Shown here one piece after another: positions 1 to 6,720 of a stretch of 9,525 bases of DNA. The stretch is from Casp-Chloro-G3 sp002816715 (GTDB taxonomy: Bacteria; Chloroflexota; Dehalococcoidia; Lucifugimonadales; UBA3495). The notes under the pieces are model-generated. The model had not been told where the DNA came from. It ran no database searches and worked only from the letters and a program-made list of their open reading frames with translations. Positions within the stretch are counted from its first letter, which is position 1, and the number at the start of each line of letters is the position of its first letter. The position numbers and the translations under genes were made by a program. The stretch is taken from contig JAQBUV010000083.1 of assembly GCA_027623815.1 (NCBI GenBank), positions 1 to 9,525 on the forward strand, given 5' to 3'.

Positions 1-2
1 CT

Positions 3-92
3 GCAAAATGGCCTTTAGCCGCTCATGGTGACGAACGCAACGCAATTTACAGCTTGCGCTTCACACTAGAGCGGGACCTCGTCAGAGTATAA
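3..92 (+). CDS. possible 3' end of an unidentified gene, cut by the left window edge
   Basis: One frame is open from the left edge for 29 codons and stops with TAA at 90-92. Its last residues are LRFTLERDLVRV. The stop overlaps an ATG at 92-94 (TAATG), a junction often seen between co-transcribed genes. The stretch is too short to assign to a family and may be a chance open frame. Confidence 0.22.
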   Translation, partial: AKWPLAAHGDERNAIYSLRFTLERDLVRV

Positions 93-93
93 T
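88..93 (+). promoter_or_regulatory. candidate -10 box for the small zinc-knuckle gene
   Basis: TATAAT at 88-93 matches the sigma-70 -10 consensus exactly. It lies 28 bases before the ATG at 122, which would give a leader of roughly 20 bases containing the ribosome binding site. No good -35 box sits at 16-18 bases upstream; TTCACA at 60-65 is too far. It also overlaps the stop of the edge ORF, so it could be coincidental. Confidence 0.35.
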
Positions 94-108
94 GCAGAAC
101 TCGATGAT

Positions 109-118
109 GGGAGGTGAT
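109..118 (+). promoter_or_regulatory. strong Shine-Dalgarno site deciding the start at 122
   Basis: GGGAGGTGAT at 109-118 is a near-perfect complement of the 16S rRNA tail, with 7 bases between the GGAGG core and the ATG at 122. The in-frame ATG codons upstream at 92 and 107 have no such site, so translation most likely begins at 122. Confidence 0.65.
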
Positions 119-121
119 GTC

Positions 122-544
122 ATGGAACCTGAACCGGTACTTCTTGCGCGAATCGGTGCTGATGAGGTACACATATTTTGTGGCGTTGTGTCATGTGGTG
201 GCAAATTCGCTATCATCCTTGAGCCCTCACCTGATGCTTGTGAAGTGCCAGAGCGCCACATTTTTTTCCTACCGGCATGGGCTCCCAGAGAAGACGGCGT
301 CTGGGCATTTTCCCGATATGCGATAAAACGAAGCCTTAAAGGGCGCAAACTCAAGTTCCGGAGAACCCCCGGACTCACCCATGGAGATGCAATAGAATCA
401 ACCATCGTTGAAAGATTACCAGCACGCGCCAAGTGCCCGAGATGTGGATTCATCAATACCCTTTCACCAGATACCCTGAAAGTGTCGAAAATTATGGCAA
501 AGCACGTATGGCCCATCGGCGTCTCTAGCGCTCTGGCCAATTAA
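122..544 (+). CDS. small hypothetical protein with a CPRC zinc knuckle (140 aa)
   Basis: This is a 140-residue protein of no family I recognise. The start at 122 is chosen for its excellent Shine-Dalgarno site; a 10-residue longer form from ATG 92 is possible. Visible features are C105-P-R-C108-G-F, a single CxxC knuckle near the C-terminus, a second cysteine pair C20/C25 that could complete a metal site, and a basic stretch around residues 69-81 (KRSLKGRKLKFRR). It has no signal peptide or membrane segment. Basic character plus a knuckle suggests nucleic-acid binding, but that is inference. The first 130 residues give no convincing catalytic motif. A long antisense frame over the same bases (82-540) has no supporting signals. 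It lies upstream of two tiny ORFs and an IS, so it may belong to accessory DNA. Confidence 0.6.
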   Translation: MEPEPVLLARIGADEVHIFCGVVSCGGKFAIILEPSPDACEVPERHIFFLPAWAPREDGVWAFSRYAIKRSLKGRKLKFRRTPGLTHGDAIESTIVERLPARAKCPRCGFINTLSPDTLKVSKIMAKHVWPIGVSSALAN

Positions 545-649
545 AAAGTAAAATAGCACCAACATATTAATTTCGAGCCGATAAGACGGCCTTGTCGCCC
601 CTCCGCGCTTGCGAATGCAGGAACGTGGGCGTACACAAGCACGTCTTTT

Positions 650-838
650 TTGTTGCCAAAACATCAACGCCGCCAGCAATCGCACCCCGAGGAAACCTCA
701 CCCAGACCACCCCCAGATGTAGAACTCGTCCAGGTTCCAACCGCAGACGCCGATAGTCGCCTGGGCAAAGTCTTCGGTTTGTTGCTCAAGGCTGCATCAA
801 GGACCGATGAATCTGAATCTGAGGATGGTCATTCATGA
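650..838 (+). CDS. small hypothetical ORF, proline-rich with an acidic tail
   Basis: A frame is open from 557 to the TGA at 836-838. The only usual start codons are TTG at 650 and 653, and neither has a ribosome binding site, so the true start is unclear or the gene is a remnant. The translated part has a proline-rich region (RPPPDVELVQVP), then a helix-like segment (GKVFGLLLKAASR) and a serine/acidic tail (DESESEDGHS). The stop overlaps the ATG of the next tiny ORF as ATGA, a sign of translational coupling and the main reason to list it. I do not recognise the family. Confidence 0.3.
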   Translation: MLPKHQRRQQSHPEETSPRPPPDVELVQVPTADADSRLGKVFGLLLKAASRTDESESEDGHS

Positions 839-933
839 GCTCGTTAACGACATTGGGATTTGTAAAAAAGATAGGCGAGGCACTGGACGATCCAGCGGTA
901 GAGCTAGGTCTAGAAGTAGGCCTTTCCACATAG
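835..933 (+). CDS. tiny ORF (32 aa) coupled to the preceding ORF
   Basis: The ATG at 835 overlaps the preceding stop (ATGA), and GAGG at 821-824 lies 10 bases upstream as a possible ribosome binding site. The 32-residue product begins MSSLTTLGFVKKIGEALDD and ends GLEVGLST before TAG at 931-933. It is short but coherent, with a likely amphipathic helix. The stop falls about 20 bases before the left end of the neighbouring IS, so the IS does not directly cut it. It may be a real small protein or the start of a gene that decayed. Confidence 0.28.
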   Translation: MSSLTTLGFVKKIGEALDDPAVELGLEVGLST

Positions 934-954
934 GCCACACCGTGGCTTGACGAT

Positions 955-1015
955 GTACCGGGGTGAACAGCGTCAACTATATTTGCCGGTCGCATTGACT
1001 CACCTAAAATGTAAC
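955..1015 (+). repeat. left terminal inverted repeat of the IS
   Basis: Bases 962-1015 align with the reverse complement of 2809-2863 at 46 of 55 columns, with one single-base gap. The best-conserved blocks are TTTGCCGGTCG (982-992), CTCACC (999-1004) and AAAATGTAAC (1006-1015). GTACCG at 955-960 may be a further outward extension. Confidence 0.8.
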
Positions 1016-1028
1016 TTGAGCAAGGTTG

Positions 1029-1054
1029 TTGCCTCACGAATAATGTAACCCGAA
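1029..1054 (+). repeat. subterminal direct repeat inside the IS left end
   Basis: Bases 1029-1054 repeat bases 995-1020 at an offset of 34, matching at 19 of 26 positions (TTGNCTCAC, then AATGTAAC). This copy also ends in CCC like the right-end repeat. Tandem sites of this kind usually bind the transposase, and here they lie just ahead of the transposase start, so they might also affect its transcription. Confidence 0.6.
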
Positions 1055-1085
1055 GCTTGCGAACATGTGGGCGGAGGGTGAGATA

Positions 1086-2719
1086 GTGAGGTCATCGATG
1101 AGCGTTGAGGCGAAGCGGGAGTTATTGTTCCAAGTGGCGCCGCGGTACCGGGAGGCCACCCACGCAGATAAGTCCATCATACTGAACGAATTCTTAGAAT
1201 CGACGGGCTACGCCCGCAAATACGGGATTCGGCTGTTGGGCCGGCCAGTGCCGCCTCCGGTTAAGGTCCAACGGACCAGGCCAAGGCGTTACGGCCCGGC
1301 GGTCCAGGAAGCGCTGGCAGTGGCGTGGTCGGCGGCCCACTACATCTGCGCCAAGCGGTTGGTGCCGTTTTTACCCGAGCTGGTGCCCGCCCTGGAGCGC
1401 CACGGGCACTTGCTGTTGTCTGAGGACGTTAGGGAGCAGCTTTTGGACCTGAGCCCCGCCACGGCTGACCGGTTGCTGCGTCCCTTGCGGCAGGAGGATA
1501 AGCTAAGGGGGATCAGCACCACCCGGCGAGGGACGCTATTGAAACACCAGGTGCCGGTACGGACCTTCGCGGACTGGGCCGAGACGGAGCCCGGATTCGT
1601 TGAGGCGGACCTGGTGGCCCACTGCGGCCATCGGGCCGAGGGCGCTTTCCTCTACACCTTGGTATTGACGGACGTGGCGACGGGGTGGACCGAGTGTCTG
1701 CCGCTGTTGTTCCGGACGGCGGAGGCTGTGATCCAGGCGTTGGAGAGGGCACGGGCTTGCTGCCGATGGCCCTGTTGGGTCTCGACACGGACAACGGGAG
1801 CGAGTTCTTGAACGCCGAGTTGCTGGCCCACTGCCAGCGGGAGCAGATCACCTTTATTAGGGGGCGGGCCTACCGGAAGAACGACCAATGCTACGTGGAA
1901 CAGAAGAACGGGTCGATCGTACGCCATCTGGTGGGGTACGACCGGTTCGAGGGATCGGCAGCCTACCGCCAACTGGCCGAGCTGTACCGGGCGGTCCGGC
2001 TGTACGTGAACTACTTCCAGCCGTCGATGAAGCTACGGACCAAGCACTGGGAAGGCGCGCGGGCGCGCCGGACCTATGAGCCGGCACAGACCCCTTTCCA
2101 GCGTCTGGTTGACTCTGGAGTGGTCTCCCAAGGTACCCTCAGCCGCCTGGAAGGGATCTACCGAACTCTCGACCCGGTGATGCTGCTGAGCCAACTTCAA
2201 GCCTTGCAGGACGCCCTGTGGCGGCATGGAGTGGGAGGTAGGGCCGTGGGCGAGATGGACAAGGAGGCGGCCACGACGGTGCGGTTCGGTCTGAACGCCG
2301 CTCAGCCCCTGTTAGAGCAGGCCACGGGAGAGCACGGGCCGCCGCTGATCCGGCCGCCAAAGCGAGGCCAACGGACATACCGGCGTCCGGTGCAACCACG
2401 GATGCCCCGCACCTGGCGGACGCGGACCGACCCTTTTGACACGGTATGGGGCGAGGTCACCCGGAGGCTGGAAGTGCGGCCGGAGCGAACGGCCCGGTCG
2501 GTCCTCGAGGAGTTGCAGGTGCGCTATCCTGGGCGGTACTCCCAAAGCCAACTGAGGACGCTGCAACGGCGGGTGAAGGAGTGGCGGGCCCGCGCGTTGT
2601 TGCTGTTCGATGACCAGTGGTTGAGTGAGGACGCCTGGGTGGAGCAGAGGATGCATCCGTCGCTACGGGCGACGACAGACGATGACCGGGAGTTGCTGCC
2701 AGAGGCGACCCTGGGATGA
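1086..2719 (+). pseudogene. DDE integrase-core transposase, broken by a -1 frameshift
   Basis: The reading starts in one frame and continues in another. GTG at 1086 is preferred as start because GGAGGG at 1073-1078 sits 7 bases ahead; ATG 1065 and ATG 1098 are alternatives. Frame one gives a helix-rich DNA-binding region and the first catalytic aspartate (VEADLVAHC, codon 1608). It then loses the family pattern near 1757 and stops at 1811. Frame two resumes with LLPMALLGLDTDNGSEF and carries the second aspartate (codon 1790) and the glutamate in YVEQKNGS (codon 1898). The spacing between them is exactly 35 residues, the classic D-35-E of rve-type transposases. The C-terminal part includes a basic motif, LQRRVKEWR. 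The joined product would be about 544 residues. No canonical slippery heptamer lies in frame at the join, so a one-base deletion or an assembly error is likelier than programmed frameshifting. Confidence 0.8.
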
Positions 2720-2750
2720 GATGCTAAGGACCTACCTCAGGCCGGAGAAA

Positions 2751-2770
2751 CCCTGGCCCACAGGCCAGGG
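2751..2770. repeat. perfect 8-bp hairpin after the transposase stop
   Basis: CCCTGGCC at 2751-2758 and GGCCAGGG at 2763-2770 pair perfectly around a CACA loop, 31 bases after the transposase TGA. No T-run follows, so it is not a standard rho-independent terminator. It may end transcription weakly, stabilise the mRNA 3' end, or block read-through across the IS end. Confidence 0.6.
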
Positions 2771-2774
2771 GAAT

Positions 2775-2799
2775 GGGTAATATGGGGATGCGGCGACAA
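2775..2799 (-). repeat. weak second repeat copy inside the IS right end
   Basis: On the minus strand this stretch begins TTGTCGCCGC and ends ATATTACCC. It loosely resembles the TTGCCTCAC to ATGTAACCC repeat, 32 bases inward of the main right repeat, and so mirrors the left-end arrangement (34 bases). The match needs gaps and is tentative. Confidence 0.25.
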
Positions 2800-2806
2800 C
2801 TACGCA

Positions 2807-2873
2807 GGGTTACATTTTCTGGTGAGGCAATACGACCGGCAAAAGTAATTGTCGCTGATCACCATGGCGGTAC
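2807..2873 (-). repeat. right terminal inverted repeat of the IS
   Basis: The reverse complement of 2809-2863 matches the left end at 962-1015 over 46 of 55 columns. GGG at 2807-2809 extends the likeness to the inner left copy, which also reads ATGTAACCC. CGGTAC at 2868-2873 mirrors GTACCG at the left end. Confidence 0.8.
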
Positions 2874-3112
2874 TCACCACTGAACAAACATCGGTATGTC
2901 TACAAATGCATCGGCCTATCTGTCGGTGTGCACGCTTATTCGGCGGGGTTGGTTCGGATATTGACGGTAGAAATTACCAAACTCAGGAATCCAATGCGAC
3001 ACGAAGGATCAGAGGAACAAACGACTAATTGACTGGAGAGGCAAGAGGCGGCACTGGCTCCGCAGAGATGTTCATTCCTACTACGAGTGGATAATTCCGA
3101 GTTCTTTAGCGA
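2874..3112. other. intergenic region between the IS and the monooxygenase gene
   Basis: I see no supported gene here. On the plus strand a frame of about 53 codons runs to a TGA just before 3150 but lacks any usual start codon. An 80-codon minus-strand frame (2936-3178) would begin inside the monooxygenase start and has no family features. A TTGACT at 3029-3034 has no matching -10 box at the right distance. Confidence 0.5.
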
Positions 3113-3141
3113 TTGCCCGAAGAGATACGGAGCGGTATATT
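3113..3141 (+). promoter_or_regulatory. candidate sigma-70 promoter of the monooxygenase-amidase unit
   Basis: TTGCCC at 3113-3118 (4 of 6 to consensus) and TATATT at 3136-3141 (5 of 6) are separated by 17 bases. Transcription would start near 3148, leaving a leader of about 24 bases that contains the GAGAG ribosome site at 3161-3167. Confidence 0.45.
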
Positions 3142-3171
3142 CACTGAATCTACTATCAACGAGAGAGTGAC

Positions 3172-4812
3172 ATGACACAAATCACGACTAACTCGAATTC
3201 CTCCACCCCGGATAACAATCTTGATTTTGATGCGATTGTCATCGGAGCAGGTGTAGCTGGTCTCTATCAGCTGTATAAATTGCGCAATATCGGTATGAGA
3301 GTACGCGTGTTTGAGGCGGGTACAGGGGTTGGTGGCACTTGGTATTGGAATCGCTATCCTGGTGCTCGGTTCGATTCGGAAAGTTACTCGTATGGATATT
3401 CATTTTCACAGGAACTTCTCGACGAATGGGATTGGTCCGAACATTTTGCTTCACAACCCGAGATTCTTCGCTACCTTCAATACGTTGCAGAAAAATTTGA
3501 TTTGACTAAGGACATCCAATTCTCCAGCGACGTTCAGTCAGCTATCTATAGTGATGATTATCGGAGTTGGGAAATCCAACTGCAGGATGGCAGCCGATTC
3601 AGAAGTAGATTCCTCATTACGGGTGTCGGCCTACTTTCCCAACCGACACTACCTAGAATCCCGGGGATTGATTCTTTCATGGGTCAATCGTTTCATACGT
3701 CCCGATGGCCGCATGAACCGGTGACTTATGCAGGAAAAAGGGTGGCAGTAATCGGGACTGGCGCTACAGGCGTACAAACGATCCAAGAAGTCAGTAAAGA
3801 TGTGGGTCACCTAACGGTATTCCAACGTCGGCCGAATTGGTGTGCTCCCCTACACAACGCTAAGATTCAACCCGATGAGATGAGAGACATCCGGGCTGGA
3901 TATTCAGAGATATTTGAGACTTGTAATCAAACAGCTGCGGGGTTTTTGCATACTGCTGACGGGAGGTCTACGTTTGAAGTTTCAGAAGATGAGCGATATG
4001 AGTTCTGGGAGAATTTGTATGCCAGCAAAGGCTTTGGCATATGGCAGGGAAATTTTAAGGACGTTCTAATCAATCCTGAAGCGAACGAAGCGATGTCGGA
4101 TTTTGTTGCGAATAAAATTCGGCAGCGGGTAGATAATCCTGAGATTGCTGAAAAATTGATCCCCAAAGATCACGGCTTTGGGACGAGGCGAGTGCCTCTA
4201 GATACAAATTATTACGAATCTTACAATCGGGACAATGTCGAATTGATAGATATCATTGAGACACCCATCGAAATGATCACTCCTAATGGAATCGCGACGT
4301 CTGATAGAGAATTTGAGTTCGATCTCATCATCTATGCAACCGGGTTCAATGCAGTTTTGGGTAGTTACGACAGGATAAACATCGTGGGTGTAGATGATAG
4401 GAAACTAAAGGAACAATGGAAGGAAGAGCTATCAACTTTTCTTGGGATTCAGATAAATAATTTCCCTAATCTTTTTATGATCCTTGGCCCGCACGCACTT
4501 CTGGGGAATAACCCCAGGAGTATCGAATTCAACGTCGAATGGATAACCGACTTAATCCAGCATATGGCGACCTTAAATTTGACACGCTCGGAGGCCACAA
4601 CTGAAGCGGTTGCTAGTTGGTATCAGCACGTATTGGAACAGGGAGAGGGACTTTTAGCTAATCAAATTGACTCTTGGATGACGGGTGTAAACAGTAATTT
4701 AGATGGTAGACAAGAGAGATTTGTCGTCCGTTACAGTGGCACTCAATCCACTTTCCGCAAGCGTTGTAATGAAGTTGCTGCAAGTGGGTACGCAGAATTA
4801 AATCTAATGTAA
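3172..4812 (+). CDS. class B flavin monooxygenase, Baeyer-Villiger type (546 aa)
   Basis: This FAD- and NADPH-dependent cytosolic oxygenase most likely inserts oxygen into a ketone to give an ester or lactone. Its length is typical of cyclohexanone or phenylacetone monooxygenase relatives. The FAD-binding Rossmann motif GAGVAG is at residues 25-30, followed by GGTWYWNRYPGARFDSES at 54-71, the family's conserved segment. The Baeyer-Villiger fingerprint FxGxxxHxxxWP is complete at 169-180 (H175, W179). The NADPH Rossmann motif GTGATG is at 195-200, the TRRVPLD segment that carries the catalytic arginine in relatives at about 338-344, and the ATGF motif at 389-392. A GAGAG site lies 4-9 bases ahead of the ATG. 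It has no membrane segment and all key motifs are intact. The gene is low in GC (43% in line 3181) compared with the IS upstream. The substrate is unknown, and N- or S-oxygenation is an alternative. Confidence 0.93.
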   Translation: MTQITTNSNSSTPDNNLDFDAIVIGAGVAGLYQLYKLRNIGMRVRVFEAGTGVGGTWYWNRYPGARFDSESYSYGYSFSQELLDEWDWSEHFASQPEILRYLQYVAEKFDLTKDIQFSSDVQSAIYSDDYRSWEIQLQDGSRFRSRFLITGVGLLSQPTLPRIPGIDSFMGQSFHTSRWPHEPVTYAGKRVAVIGTGATGVQTIQEVSKDVGHLTVFQRRPNWCAPLHNAKIQPDEMRDIRAGYSEIFETCNQTAAGFLHTADGRSTFEVSEDERYEFWENLYASKGFGIWQGNFKDVLINPEANEAMSDFVANKIRQRVDNPEIAEKLIPKDHGFGTRRVPLDTNYYESYNRDNVELIDIIETPIEMITPNGIATSDREFEFDLIIYATGFNAVLGSYDRINIVGVDDRKLKEQWKEELSTFLGIQINNFPNLFMILGPHALLGNNPRSIEFNVEWITDLIQHMATLNLTRSEATTEAVASWYQHVLEQGEGLLANQIDSWMTGVNSNLDGRQERFVVRYSGTQSTFRKRCNEVAASGYAELNLM

Positions 4813-4884
4813 GCGGTAAGCTTTCAAACCGCGCATTTTAGATTTTGAACTAAAAGGGTCAAATTAGCCCAAAGGGATGTATAG

Positions 4885-6303
4885 ATGACTGGCAATGAAA
4901 TTTGCTACCTGACCGCCAGGGAAATCCGAGATAAGATCCGCAATCGCGACCTATCTGCGGTCGAAGTTATGGAAGCACACTTGACCCAGATTGAGAGCGT
5001 TAACCCAGCGGTCAACGCAATCGTTACACTTCACTCGGACCAAGCGATAGAGGGGGCTAAAGCAGCTGACGCAGCGATTTCCAGTGGGGAACTACTAGGT
5101 CCACTCCATGGACTTCCAACAGCGGTGAAGGACTTGACTCTGACCAAGGGTATTCGGACTACGTTCGGGTCTCCGATTTACAAGGACAACATCCCTGACC
5201 ACAACGCGATTATCGTCGAGCGTATCAAAAAAGCCGGCGCAATCATTATCGGCAAAACGAACACCCCTGAGTTCGGCGCCGGATCTAACACGTTTAACCC
5301 CGTATTTGGCGCAACGCTTAACCCGTATGACACATCCAAAACATGCGGCGGCAGTAGCGGTGGGGCGGGAGTATCACTGGCTTGTAGAATGCTGCCAATA
5401 GCTGATGGAACTGACTTGGGTGGCTCCCTCCGAAACCCCGCTAATTTCAACAATGTTGTAGGGTTGCGACCGTCGCCCGGTCGAGTGCCTGGGGTATCAC
5501 CTTTGGGGTGGAGTACTCTAGCAGTCCCAGGGCCGATGGCCCGTACAGTTGGGGATGTGGCTCTCTTTCTAAGCGCGGTTGCGGGCCCGGACAATCGCTC
5601 TCCAATATCAATCGAACAGCCTGGCTCAACTTTTGCTGCGCCATTAGAAAGGGATTTCTCGGGAGTTCATGTCGCATACGTGCCCGACCTCGGTGGTCTT
5701 CCGGTTGACCCCAGAGTTGCCTCGATAATCCGATCAGGCGTGGGCGTTTTGGAATCTCTGGGCTGTGTCGTCGAAGAGGCGACTCCGGATTTCAGTAACG
5801 TAGACGAAGTGTTCAAGACCCTCCGAGCTTGGGGAACAGCATCTGTAAGGTCAGAGTTATTGGAACAGCATCGCGATTTGATTAAACAGACAATAATCGG
5901 CGAAATTGAGATGGGACTCAAGCTAAAAGCAAGTGACGTTGGTAAAGCAGAGGCAATGCGAACCGCGTATTTCAATCGGGTACATTCTTTCATGAATGAC
6001 TATGAATTTATGGTTATGCCCGTTAATCAAGTCCCTCCGTTCGACCTGACAACCGAATATCCAACCGAGATAAACGGAGTCCAAATGGAGTCGTATATTG
6101 ATTGGATGAAATCGTGCTACTACATCAGCGCGCTCGGCCATCCTGCGGCCTCTGTCCCATGTGGATTTACTCCCGAAGGGCTTCCAGTTGGATTACAGAT
6201 TGTGGGGCGTCACCATGATGACTTTGGCGTACTTCAGCTAGCGAATGCATTCGAGAAAGCATCAATGTTTGGAGACCGGCTACCAGGTGTTCTAGCAAAA
6301 TAG
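4885..6303 (+). CDS. amidase-signature family hydrolase (472 aa)
   Basis: This enzyme belongs to the amidase signature family, which hydrolyses amide (sometimes ester or carbamate) bonds through a Ser-cisSer-Lys triad. The triad is readable: K82 in TAVKDL, S157 in CGGSSGG and the nucleophile S181 in DLGGSLRNPA. The K-to-S and S-to-S spacings of 75 and 24 equal those of fatty acid amide hydrolase (142, 217, 241). The C-terminal block GLPVGLQIVGRHHDD is also typical. Its length suits a stand-alone amidase. GatA of the tRNA amidotransferase is unlikely because no gatB or gatC lies nearby. It starts 72 bases after the monooxygenase with no terminator between them, so co-transcription is likely; the ribosome site is weak (AAAGGGAT near 4870). 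Line 5881 is 38% GC. Substrate specificity cannot be read. Confidence 0.93.
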   Translation: MTGNEICYLTAREIRDKIRNRDLSAVEVMEAHLTQIESVNPAVNAIVTLHSDQAIEGAKAADAAISSGELLGPLHGLPTAVKDLTLTKGIRTTFGSPIYKDNIPDHNAIIVERIKKAGAIIIGKTNTPEFGAGSNTFNPVFGATLNPYDTSKTCGGSSGGAGVSLACRMLPIADGTDLGGSLRNPANFNNVVGLRPSPGRVPGVSPLGWSTLAVPGPMARTVGDVALFLSAVAGPDNRSPISIEQPGSTFAAPLERDFSGVHVAYVPDLGGLPVDPRVASIIRSGVGVLESLGCVVEEATPDFSNVDEVFKTLRAWGTASVRSELLEQHRDLIKQTIIGEIEMGLKLKASDVGKAEAMRTAYFNRVHSFMNDYEFMVMPVNQVPPFDLTTEYPTEINGVQMESYIDWMKSCYYISALGHPAASVPCGFTPEGLPVGLQIVGRHHDDFGVLQLANAFEKASMFGDRLPGVLAK

Positions 6304-6579
6304 CAACCCCGAATATGAGCGGCACGAACATTTGAGGCCTCAAATAGAAGTTAAGTGAGGGCTATTTTCGGTCGGCGGGAAAGGTACCCCTAAAAGTTAT
6401 GGAGATCGCCCATTCGATAATCGTCTTTAATAGATCGCTGAATGAATGGAGGATAAAGGCTACTGCATTACTCGAATCTAGCCATCGATCCTTGCCCGAC
6501 TCGGGGTCCCATGTTATGGTGGCCGAGCGTTTTCAGACAGTTGTCGAAGGCGCTATTTTTTCTCCAATATCGGTACGAA
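6304..6579. other. gene-free stretch downstream of the amidase
   Basis: Nearly 280 bases separate the amidase stop from the terminator stem. Apart from the palindrome at 6330-6345 I see no supported element. A 95-codon frame beginning at 6399 has no ribosome site, runs straight through the terminator stem, and has a composition that does not look like protein. I found no tRNA-like fold. Confidence 0.5.
6330..6345. promoter_or_regulatory. 16-bp perfect palindrome, possible operator
   Basis: ATTTGAGGCCTCAAAT is exactly self-complementary and lies 27 bases after the amidase stop. A gapless palindrome is the shape of a site for a dimeric regulator. As RNA it could form only a short stem of six AT-rich pairs around GGCC. 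No regulator gene is present in the window. Confidence 0.4.
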
Positions 6580-6612
6580 AAAGCCCCCCCAGAGGAGGGG
6601 GCTTTACTTTTT
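6580..6612. terminator. rho-independent terminator between the amidase and exporter genes
   Basis: AAAGCCCCC at 6580-6588 pairs with GGGGGCTTT at 6597-6605 around an 8-base loop. It is followed by TTTTT at 6608-6612 on the plus strand and preceded by AAAAA at 6578-6582, which would be a U-run on the minus strand. It therefore can work in both directions. It should end the monooxygenase-amidase transcript and implies that the exporter has its own promoter. Confidence 0.82.
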
Positions 6613-6720
6613 GTTCGACCCTCTACTTAGCCCGCTGCCTGAACACAATCGATTGCCGCTGTGTCATCAACACACAGTCCATCTAGGATGCGACACCGAA
6701 CTAGCGATTGAAGGATAACC

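Larger units (their letters stand above)
955..2873 (+). mobile_element. insertion sequence (~1.9 kb) with long imperfect terminal inverted repeats
   Basis: The element is defined by inverted ends at 962-1015 and 2809-2863 flanking a DDE transposase gene. The match may extend outward to GTACCG at 955-960 and its complement CGGTAC at 2868-2873, so the exact ends are uncertain. An extra copy of the inner part of the repeat lies at 1029-1054. No target-site duplication is visible at any of the end positions I tried. The only gene is the frameshifted transposase; there is no IstB-like ATPase. The element sits directly upstream of the low-GC monooxygenase block and is itself GC-rich (70% in line 2281). 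The IS family is not assigned. Confidence 0.8.

Noticed and set aside
82..540. 152-codon minus-strand ORF at the left end
   Set aside because: It is antisense to the zinc-knuckle gene, which has a strong ribosome binding site and a clear motif; the antisense product shows none.
1750..1765. Programmed -1 ribosomal frameshift in the transposase
   Set aside because: No X-XXY-YYZ heptamer lies in the zero frame at the join and no clear downstream stimulatory structure was seen. It is kept only as an alternative to a deletion.
2990..3150. Open plus-strand frame of about 53 codons with a basic, aromatic-rich product
   Set aside because: It has no ATG, GTG or TTG start and no homology I recognise; its length is within chance.
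2936..3178. 80-codon minus-strand ORF before the monooxygenase
   Set aside because: It overlaps the monooxygenase start and promoter, and has no ribosome site or recognisable motif.
4813..4884. Hairpins between the monooxygenase and amidase (GCGGT/ACCGC, TTTTAG/CTAAAA)
   Set aside because: Stems of five to six pairs with large loops and no T-run are too weak to call a terminator.
6659..6677. Six-bp hairpin CTGTGT/ACACAG in the exporter leader
   Set aside because: It is short, has a 7-base loop, and is not linked to the ribosome site 34 bases away; chance is likely.
6399..6686. 95-codon plus-strand ORF between the amidase and the exporter
   Set aside because: It has no ribosome binding site, crosses the terminator stem (reading SPPRGGG there), and shows no family-like segments.
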